Source: Symbiodinium natans (Eukaryota; Sar; Dinophyceae; Suessiales; Symbiodiniaceae). Taken from it: a stretch of 20,000 bases of DNA. Location of the stretch: the NCBI GenBank assembly GCA_905221605.1, contig CAJNDS010000144.1:27501-47500 (forward strand), in the 5' to 3' direction. The notes under the pieces are model-generated. The model ran no database searches, was not told the DNA's origin, and worked only from the letters and a program-made list of their open reading frames with translations. Both the position numbers and the translations under genes were made by a program. Below, one piece after another: positions 14,643 to 20,000 of the stretch (positions within the stretch are counted from its first letter, which is position 1; the number at the start of each line of letters is the position of its first letter).

Positions 14643-14735
14643 GCCTTCCTGCTAAGGGGGTTTAGGGTTTAGGGTTTAGGGTTTAGGGTTTAGGGTTTAG
14701 AGCTTAGGGTTGAGGGTTTTGCCTTCTGCTAAGGG
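14643..14735. repeat. TTTAGGG block flanked by a 15-16-bp direct repeat
   Basis: GCCTTCCTGCTAAGGG (14643-14658) and GCCTTCTGCTAAGGG (14721-14735) differ by one inserted C and bound a TTTAGGG array. The flanks are non-telomeric apart from the final GGG. Confidence 0.9.
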
Positions 14736-15312
14736 CTTCCCAATGACAGCGGCAGCTGCTGAACTTAGCACTCGAGTCCCATGAATGGTCGTGAATATGA
14801 TCCGCGGTGTTCTTGATATTGATAGTGTTCGTGCGTTGTTCTTGTCCATATTCTTAGTTGCTGAGTTCATAAGCCCCCAAAAAGTGTACACTTTCGGTTC
14901 CACAGAGGAGTATAGTATCCCAAAAAGTGTAAAGTGTACTCACTCAGCTAATGTTGCAGTGAGGGGGGGGGGGCACTATTATGCGTTTTTCCGGAAATCT
15001 TATAAGAGGACCCCCCTTTGATTAGGGTGGTCCGCAAGTATGCGACGTTGCCCCGGCCGGGGTTGCCGATGAGGGGAAAAGGGGCTCTGCCCTCAACAAA
15101 AGAAAGCTGAAGGCTGGTTTCTTTCATCTCCGCTGATGCAGATGTCGTTAGGTCTGTACTACTAGTACTACTAGTACTTGCTACTACTACGACGACGACG
15201 ACGACCCCAGCCCACACTTTTCAGGATCCCCGAAAACCCGAAAATTGCTTTGGGGGGGGGGGGGGGGGGGTCCTGCGCACTAAACCGAGTCCAACATTAC
15301 TAACTAATCCTA
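14736..15312. other. Unassigned stretch with palindrome, trinucleotide runs and G-runs
   Basis: CCCAAAAAGTGTA is repeated at 14876-14888 and 14919-14931. The first copy overlaps a perfect 14-bp palindrome, AAAGTGTACACTTT (14881-14894). G11 lies at 14963-14973, CTA/CGA trinucleotides at about 15160-15205 and G19 at 15252-15270. Several open frames of 60-90 residues on both strands overlap one another; VIGKPLAEGK on the minus strand near 14755-14720 looks most protein-like. No gene is called. Confidence 0.55.
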
Positions 15313-15818
15313 TGCCTAAACCCTCAACCCTAAACCCGTAACCCTTAACCCTAAACCCTAAACCCTATAGCTCTAGCACCAAGTCCCATGTAGGATGGTT
15401 TCCTTACCAGTGGCACCTTCAGCCCCATGGTTTGGGGTTTCGTGTGTTCGGGCGGGTTTGGCGTTTAGGCTTTAGGGTTTAGGGATGTGGTTTAGGGTTT
15501 AGGGTTTAGGGTTTAGGGTTTAGGGTTTAGGGTTTAGGGTTAGGGTTTAGGGTTTAGGGTTTAGGGTTTAGGGTTTAGGGTTTAGGGTTTAGGGTTTAGG
15601 GTTTAGGGTTTAGGGTTTAGGGTTTAGGGTTTAGGGTTTAGGGTTTAGGGTTTAGGGTTTAGGGTTTAGGGTTTAGGGTTAGGTTTAGGGTTTAGGGTTT
15701 AGGGTTTAGGGTTTAGGGTTTAGGGTTTAGGGTTTAGGGTTTAGGGTTTAGGGTTTAGGGTTTAGGGTTTAGGGTTTAGGGTTTAGGGTTTAGGGTTTAG
15801 GGTTTAGGGTTTAGGGTT
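15313..15818. repeat. CCCTAAA block 15313-15366 and the longest TTTAGGG array 15468-15818
   Basis: The long array is almost perfect for about 330 bp, with two 6-bp-unit slips (GGGTTA near 15540, and AGGTTTA near 15680). It lies in the proposed last intron of the following minus-strand gene, oriented CCCTAAA relative to transcription. Confidence 0.97.
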
Positions 15819-16419
15819 ACTGAACCTTAAACTTGCGCCTCAAACCCTACTTCCGCCCGTTATCGCAACCCAGACTGGAGACTGCTTGCTTAAAGGTTGT
15901 AGTGGCTGAGGGGCTTTCTGCAAAATCCCCTACACACACCCTTCAGAATCACCCTAAACCCTAAACCCTAAACCCTGAACCCTGAACCCTGAACCCCAAA
16001 CCCCAAACCCCAAACCCTGAACCCTAAACGGTGTCTGGGTGCTTGTAGACCTGGTGGAAGAGCTTTTCCCCCGGACTCATGTCCGGTCGCCGTGGAGTCC
16101 TGGAGCTTGCAGTGTGGGGGTTTAGGGTTTAGGGTTTAGGGTTTAGGGTTTAGGGTTTAGGGCTTAGGGCTTAGGGTTTAGGGTTTACGGTTTAGGGGTC
16201 AAGGCGGTGTCAACATTCTGAGGCATGATGAAACGACTTAGATCTCAGTCTCTCAGTCCAAGCGGCATGTGTTCCAGCGGATCGACGTCATCTCTACGTC
16301 GTCTACGCGCTGAAAGCGCCACCTCGTGTCGACAAGTCTTGCTCAGTTTCTGGGGACAGAGGGGCACGCATGGACTGGCATCCTCCTTTCAACGACGCAG
16401 CCCCTACTAGGCCCGGCAT
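15373..16419 (-). CDS. Candidate four-exon gene with its own ATG and telomere-repeat introns; product unknown
   Basis: Exons are 16419-16307 (ATG), 16105-16030, 15917-15851 and, less surely, 15416-15373 (TAG), about 99 residues. Peptide pieces are MPGLVGAASLKGGCQSMRAP, LSPETEQDLSTRGGAFS, PDMSPGEKLFHQVYKHPDT, KAPQPLQPLSKQSPVWVAIT and GGSATGKETILHGTWC. Phases close at all junctions. The 15918 acceptor (GGGGATTTTGCAG|) and the A|GTAGGG donor are strong; the last acceptor is weak. An alternative last exon begins at an ATG at 15428 (MGLKVPLVRKPSYMGLG). The spliced VAITGGSATGKET vaguely recalls a P-loop, but it depends on the weakest junction and is not taken as evidence of function. A 61-residue plus-strand frame overlaps exon 1. 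Confidence 0.4.
15951..16198. repeat. Telomere blocks 15951-16029 and 16117-16198
   Basis: A CCCTAAA block with GAACCCT/CCCCAAA variants supplies the GTTTAG donor of exon 2 of the minus-strand model. A TTTAGGG block lies in its first intron. Confidence 0.95.
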
Positions 16420-16454
16420 GAACAGTGAAACAATAACCTCAACCCCCAATCCCC

Positions 16455-16548
16455 TACACCCCTAAACCCTACGTAAACCCTAAACCCCTAACACCTAACG
16501 CCTAACCCCTAACCCCTAACCCCTAACCCCTAAACCCTAAACCCTAAA
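16455..16548 (-). repeat. Degenerate CCCTAAA/CCCCTAA block
   Basis: It includes about five CCCCTAA units (a 7-mer variant lacking one A) before standard CCCTAAA units. It separates two divergent gene models. Confidence 0.93.
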
Positions 16549-16549
16549 G

Positions 16550-16686
16550 CCTCCCAAACCCGCAAAAGCCCTGAACCCCGAGTTGACTCAAAGCGCCTGA
16601 AGGCTGCGGCAGTTCTGCGAGCGCTCAGCCTTGAGGACTTGAAAAAGCTCTACCTAAATGCTCCTTCTGCTCCACTTTCTTGCTAA
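16550..16686 (+). CDS. Candidate terminal exon; product unknown
   Basis: It is open from the CCTAAAG| acceptor for 44 codons to TAA at 16684-16686. It reads SQTRKSPEPRVDSKRLKAAA, then VLRALSLEDLKKLYLNAPSA, then PLSC. The leucine-rich, charged stretch ALSLEDLKKLYL looks helical. The stop codon lies inside the first copy of a tandem duplication. No upstream exon on this strand is established, and the family is unknown. Confidence 0.35.
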
Positions 16687-16770
16687 GCTTTAGGGCCTTA
16701 GGGATTGGGGTTCATACGCGAATTCTCCACTTTCTTGCTAAGCTTTAGGGCTTGGGGTTCATACGTGATT
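16670..16770 (+). repeat. Tandem duplication of a 46-55-bp unit
   Basis: CTCCACTTTCTTGCTAAGCT...GGGGTTCATACG occurs at 16670-16724 and again at 16725-16770. The second copy lacks 9 bp within its telomere-like middle (CTTAGGGAT). The unit spans the proposed stop codon and 3' flank of the preceding exon. Confidence 0.95.
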
Positions 16771-16825
16771 TTTTTCTAACTGGCTCATGAGGTGTTTGAG
16801 TTCCCAACTTGCATCGGTTCCCTCC

Positions 16826-17110
16826 AAAGTTTGGGGTTTAGGGTTTAGGGTTCAGGGTTTAGGGTTTAGGGTTTAGGGTTTAGGGTTAAAGAAAGCAATC
16901 AGGAAGCCCTATGAATCTCAAGTAAGGTGTAGGCAGCCTCAAGTTGAGGACTTTAGGGTTAACAAAACTCGCCTACACCCTAAACCCTAAACCCTAAGCC
17001 TGTAGAAGACACAGGGGCCCTGGCTCGCACATCTGCCATCCGCCTGGGTTTAGGGTTTAGGGCTTAGGGCTTAGGGCTTAGGGTTTAGGGTTAGGGTTTA
17101 GGACTTATCC
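16826..17110. repeat. Telomere blocks 16826-16887, 16976-16998 and 17046-17102
   Basis: Orientation is TTTAGGG, CCCTAAA, TTTAGGG. The segment after the first block begins with GGTTAAAG| and has an open 30-nt stretch (KAIRKPYESQ) ending at a strong CAA|GTAAGG donor (16892-16921), a possible small plus-strand exon. Confidence 0.93.
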
Positions 17111-17124
17111 CGATTTAGGGTGAG

Positions 17125-17200
17125 GTTTCGGCGATCGAGGTAATTGGAGTGTTGGCGCAGCACGTCATCCAAGGCATCATGCAGCAGTCAAACGGAACGG
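17125..17200 (+). CDS. Candidate internal exon ending at a MITE-like element; product unknown
   Basis: After a TTTAGGGTGAG| acceptor, 25 codons read VSAIEVIGVLAQHVIQGIMQ and QSNGT. The hydrophobic/amphipathic pattern is strongly protein-like. The exon would end at G|GTGGTTGTC, where the GT lies two bases inside the terminal inverted repeat of the element at 17199-17299, so the element would supply the donor. A later open frame ending in TAG at 17529-17531 (ITPAAINVTAAAIADRKPGH) may be the terminal exon, but its phase does not match directly. Confidence 0.35.
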
Positions 17201-17299
17201 GTGGTTGTCAAAATGATGGTCCCTTTTTGGATCCCTATTTGAATACGGCACCTAATATTTAGGGTACCCCAAAAGGGATCATAGCTTTGACAACCACCC
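17199..17299. mobile_element. 101-bp MITE/introner-like element with perfect 14-bp inverted termini
   Basis: GGGTGGTTGTCAAA (17199-17212) is the exact reverse complement of TTTGACAACCACCC (17286-17299). Imperfect pairing continues inward (ATGGTCCCTTTTTGG against CCAAAAGGGATCAT) for about 30 bp per arm. There is no open frame and no clear target-site duplication. Its position at an exon edge, with GT just inside the terminus, resembles introners. Confidence 0.8.
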
Positions 17300-17532
17300 A
17301 TATGATTCTCACTATTCCGTGCTACATCTCAAGATCTTTTGCCCTAAGGGGCCCCTGGTACAACCCCCTAAACCTGAAACCCTAAACCCTAAACGCCTAA
17401 ACTTTAAGCTCAAAACTCAAAGGTCGCGATTGCTTCTGCCACCGTGCCACTTCCTCGCCATAACGCCAGCCGCCATAAACGTGACAGCCGCCGCAATCGC
17501 TGACCGCAAGCCTGGGCACAACTCAGACTAGG

Positions 17533-17751
17533 GTTTGGGGTTTAGGGTTTAGGGTTTAGGGTTTAGGGTTTAGGGTTTAGGGTTTAGGGTTTAGGGTGTA
17601 GGGTTTAGGGTTTAGGGTTGATCGTATCTCAAAGCTTGGTTGCTCTTTAACCTCCCAATGCAAGTTTAACTTCTCGCTCCCTCAAGAAAGAAATTAGAGG
17701 AACCCTAAGCTTATAGAGTGATAAAGTTGTAGAGTTGTAGTAAAGCCCCAC
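17533..17751. repeat. TTTAGGG block 17533-17618 and diverged family-3-like sequence
   Basis: A near-perfect TTTAGGG block is followed by AT-richer sequence. AGTTGTAGTAAAGCCCCAC near 17733-17751 resembles AGTTACAGTAAAGCACCAC downstream of the family 3 copy at 14272. No gene is seen. Confidence 0.8.
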
Positions 17752-18191
17752 CTAGAAAGGCATACAGCGCGCAAACAAACAACGGCCAAAACACTGCAAA
17801 GCTGGATCCCGAAACCCTATGATCCGCGAAAACTTGTCACATCTTGAAGCTGAAATCCAGCCCCCCCAAAACCCTCAGAGTAACCCCAAAACCATGAGCC
17901 CCAACCCTAAACCCTAAACCCTAAACCCTAAACCCTAAACCCTAAACCCTAAACCCTAAACCCTAAACCCTAAACCCGAACTAGCCCACAGCCCGAAATC
18001 CTGCATGAGCCTAAGCCCCGAACCCTACATAAACCCTCAACGCTGTTTCATCCCTAAGGCCCAACCCGCAAACTAAACCCTAAACCCTAAACCCTAAACC
18101 CTAAACCCCAAACCCTAAACCCTAAACCCTACAACGCTGAAGGCCTCGTTCCGGTGCTTCGGATGCCGGCTGCTGAGACTTCGAGGCAATC
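17752..18191 (-). CDS. Candidate multi-exon gene with telomere-repeat introns; product unknown
   Basis: Exons in transcript order are 18191-18133, 18053-18035, possibly 18000-17982, and 17849-17752 (TAG). Pieces are CLEVSAAGIRSTGTRPSA, DETALR, DFGLWA and RCDKFSRIIGFRDPALQCFG, then RCLFARCMPF. The first acceptor (CCTTTGGTCCCTGAAGCAG|) and donor (TT|GTAGGG) are strong. All phases close, but the intron between the two 19-nt exons would be only 34 bp. Alternatively the second exon reads through to a TAG (LRVYVGFGA). CAACGCTG occurs on both sides of the intron block at 18072-18131. Function is unknown. Confidence 0.33.
17904..18131 (-). repeat. CCCTAAA blocks 17904-17977 and 18072-18131
   Basis: Two mostly perfect CCCTAAA blocks flank a unique segment of about 95 bp, and occupy introns of the minus-strand model. 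Confidence 0.96.
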
Positions 18192-18824
18192 CTGCTTCAG
18201 GGACCAAAGGAAGGGATTTAGGGTTTAGGGTTGAGGGTTTAGGGTCTAGGGTCTAAAAGGGGGGACTCTGGGATCACCCTACTCCAGACCCCCTAAGCGG
18301 CTTCGGGTTTAGGGTTTAGGGCTTATGGGGTTTAGGGTTGAGGATTTAGGGTTTACACGTAGGGCTTCGGGTTACCTGGCAGGCCGACCCCGCAAAAGCT
18401 CCTGGTGAGAGGAAGCATGGGCGGCGGAGCACCCAGCGCAAAGGCCTGTCGAGGGCCCTAGGCTTTAGGGGGTTTAGCCAACCCTGAACGCTAAGCCCTA
18501 AGCTGGTGTAAATGACGGCAGGGCGGTATACCAAGGTTGAGATCACCTCCTCCCCCCCGCCCCAACATAACAAAATGCACACAGAGAGATGTTCTCGAAC
18601 AAAAGAGAGACATGGACAAGGGCCTAAACCCTAAACCCTAAATCCTAAATCCTACCCTAAACCCTAACGTGTGCATGTGAGAGCTTAGGTTCGGTGTTGG
18701 GGTGATGTACAATTCAGGTTAATACCCCCCTCACCCCCCCCCAAAGTACCGATCCCCGAACTCAAGCCAGCTAAATTTAAACCAGCCCTTAGCGTTTAAG
18801 GGTTCAGGGTTCAGGGCTTAGGGT
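18192..18824. other. Unassigned segment with short telomere blocks
   Basis: TTTAGGG fragments at 18215-18250, 18305-18350 and 18797-18830; CCCTAAA at 18624-18668. On the plus strand a good acceptor (TACCTGGCAG| at 18382) and donor (CTG|GTGAGAGG at 18405) would define a 22-nt exon, too short to judge. A 78-residue minus-strand frame (18346-18582) shows no recognised motif. No gene is called. Confidence 0.55.
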
Positions 18825-19149
18825 TTAGGGACAATGCACGTCAGGGCTGGCATTCTCCGCCTGTGGGGTGCAAAGCCGTGCATGTGTTGCTTTCTCACTC
18901 TTCGTTTTCCTTACATCCCCCACCTTATCGAATACTACAGCAAGAGTACGGTGTGACTTTATAGTCAGACATCCTATCAAGAAAGAGTAAGGAAAGGAAA
19001 TTCCGTAAACCCGAACCCCCCAATACTGTCGCCCCGGCATTCACGAAAGCGATAACAGGTTTAGGGTTTAGGGTTTAGGGTTTAGGGTTTAGGGTTTAGG
19101 GTTTAGGGTTTAGGTCCTCCGGCCCCCGAACCTCCGGGAGGAGGGCCAT
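18825..19149 (-). CDS. Candidate gene with an intact 71-codon open frame; product unknown
   Basis: The frame 19040-18825 starts MPGRQYWGVRVYGISFPYSF, has a hydrophobic LIGCL segment, and continues SHRTLAVVFDKVGDVRKTKS to a TAA. It is one of the few open frames here not made of repeats. A possible in-frame intron (GAT|GTAAGG at about 18918 to CACCCCACAG| at about 18861, 54 nt) could be removed without changing frame. Upstream, an ATG at 19149 in a GCCGCCATGGCC context (MALLPE|GTTCGG) could be a first exon spliced over the TTTAGGG block at 19060-19113. The family is unknown. Confidence 0.4.
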
Positions 19150-19209
19150 GGCGGCAGGTGGACCGACAGTCCTAAACCCTAAACCTAAACCCAAAACCCT
19201 AAACCCTAT
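19060..19209. repeat. Telomere blocks 19060-19113 and 19173-19209
   Basis: A TTTAGGG block and then a short CCCTAAA block, separated by 60 bp containing the GCCGCCATGG start context on the minus strand. Confidence 0.95.
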
Positions 19210-19400
19210 TACCCTGATCCTTTGGCGCGCTGGAACATCAACTTAAAAACCCTTAGGGCCATACTGCCACCTTCTGTGAGTCAGAGCTGTGATGAGGCAG
19301 GACCCGCTACTCGGCTCCTGATTTTCATGGAGGCATGCTGATCATGAAGCTGCCTTGTGTGCTGGTTACCAACAAACGGCGCCAAGCAAATAAACGTCCA

Positions 19401-19480
19401 GATGCTATAATGGGTATAGATGCTATAATGGGTATTCCCTCAATAGGGATACCCCTTTGATACCCCAAATAGAATAGAAA
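19401..19480 (+). mobile_element. Dispersed repeat family 2, copy 2, with an 18-bp tandem duplication
   Basis: GATGCTATAATGGGTATA/T is duplicated at 19401-19418 and 19419-19436. It runs into the hairpin GGGTATTCCCT-CAAT-AGGGATACCC (19430-19454) and then TACCCCAAATAGAATAGAA, matching 5239-5301. The rest of 19210-19557 is unassigned unique sequence. Confidence 0.7.
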
Positions 19481-19557
19481 GGCATCCGCCCAAAACACTC
19501 GAGCTCAGTTCAACGTGTGAACCTTAACCCTTAGAACGGGAACCCCGGTACTAGTGG

Positions 19558-19704
19558 CCCTAAACCCTAAACCCTAAACCCTAAACCCTGAACCCTAAAC
19601 CCTAAACCCTAAACCCTAAACCCTAAACCCTAAACCCTAAACCCTAAACCCTAAACCCTAAACCCTAAACCCTAAACCCTAAACCCTAAACCCTAAACCC
19701 TAAC
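19558..19704 (-). repeat. Near-perfect CCCTAAA array
   Basis: About 20 units with a single GAACCCT variant near its start. On the minus strand it begins CA|GTTAGGG, the proposed donor of the neighbouring exon. Confidence 0.97.
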
Positions 19705-19772
19705 TGATGCGCAGATCGAGCTGATCTGCACGTTGAGGGTTCAGGCTTCGAGTCGGTGAGAGTTGTTGGTAC
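19705..19772 (-). CDS. Candidate internal exon; product unknown
   Basis: A strong acceptor (CATAGCATCCTGCAG|) is followed by 22 open codons, VPTTLTDSKPEPSTCRSARS and AH, then the donor CA|GTTAGGG at the edge of the telomere array. The exon was not linked to other exons; upstream ones would lie beyond 19772. Confidence 0.33.
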
Positions 19773-19836
19773 CTGCAGGATGCTATGCAAGTGGTGCAAT
19801 GTCACATGATGCAGGCCAGTGCAAGCCCTTATGCCC

Positions 19837-20000
19837 ATCCCTAAACCCTAAACCCTAAACCCTAAACCCTAAACCCTGGAGCCTACGCGGCAAAAGTCTT
19901 TTCATGTCGAGACGGCATCTGTGTTCTCCGCATTCTCCGCGCGCGCCTGCGAAACCGTCCGGGTGACCGGGTGAAGGTTTCAATCTGCCGGGACTAGGCT
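19837..20000. other. CCCTAAA block and a GC-rich segment with several open frames
   Basis: CCCTAAA units occupy 19837-19876. From 19880 to the window end, frames on both strands are open (plus-strand AAKVFSCRDGICVLRILRAR; minus-strand RGECGEHRCRLDMKRLLPRR after a GGTTTCGCAG| acceptor). The minus-strand version fits the neighbouring exon's strand, but the choice cannot be made from sequence alone. Confidence 0.5.

Noticed and set aside
14948-15217. 89-residue minus-strand frame
   Set aside because: It begins in CGA/CTA trinucleotide repeats (poly-Val, Ser/Thr) and runs into a G-run. No motif and no splice support.
15468-15818. A true chromosome end or telomere
   Set aside because: The array is internal, flanked by unique sequence and further blocks in both orientations, so it is interstitial.
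15416-15851. Spliced VAITGGSATGKET as a kinase P-loop
   Set aside because: The motif arises only across the weakest proposed junction and is not followed by recognisable kinase sequence.
16225-16410. 61-residue plus-strand open frame (Ser/Arg-rich)
   Set aside because: It overlaps a minus-strand exon that has an ATG, a phase-matched donor and linked downstream exons. No splice link was found for the plus frame.

Overview
This is eukaryotic nuclear DNA dominated by several dozen short blocks of the plant/algal-type telomere repeat, TTTAGGG on one strand and CCCTAAA on the other. The blocks lie in both orientations at intervals of about 50-200 bp. No long open reading frame exists; the longest computed ones are translations of a trinucleotide microsatellite. 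The best-supported reading is a gene-bearing region of an alga or protist in which small exons (about 20-170 bp) are separated by introns filled with telomere-like repeats. TTTAGGG repeats, GC-AG introns and introns flanked by short direct repeats would fit a dinoflagellate, but green or other algae are not excluded.

The firmest gene is on the minus strand at about 10030-6657. Its spliced exons read as the S4 domain and start of the catalytic domain of an RsuA/RluB-type RNA pseudouridine synthase. The S4 motif is cut in the middle by a 1.2-kb GC-AG intron full of telomere-type blocks and dispersed repeats. This gene calibrates the splicing logic used elsewhere. Applying the same rules gives phase-consistent but unrecognised models: plus strand 1406-2029, 2683-3106, 5501-5972, 16550-16686 and 17125-17200; minus strand 4190-3124, 11721-10750, 13921-12322, 16419-15373, 18191-17752, 19149-18825 and 19772-19705, plus a fragment at the left edge. 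Two models converge with stop codons 17 bp apart (3106 and 3124).

The telomere blocks behave like inserted units. At least six are bounded by 9-25-bp direct repeats of non-telomeric or mixed sequence. The clearest is a perfect 25-bp duplication around the block at 1546-1678, where splicing at AG|GC in both copies would restore a continuous frame. In other introns the repeat itself supplies the splice sites, because G|GTTTAGGG gives a donor and TTTAG an acceptor.

Between the exons lie at least four families of short dispersed repeats, a perfect-TIR MITE-like element at 17199-17299, a 41-bp minisatellite at 6917-7161, homogenised variant telomere arrays, an (AGT)n microsatellite at 978-1172 and an AT-rich simple-repeat tract at 2451-2640.

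Limits: exons were called by eye. In this GC-rich sequence a 100-bp segment usually contains an open frame by chance, so every model except the RsuA-like gene is a hypothesis needing transcript data. An assembly artefact joining subtelomeric pieces cannot be excluded from the sequence alone.
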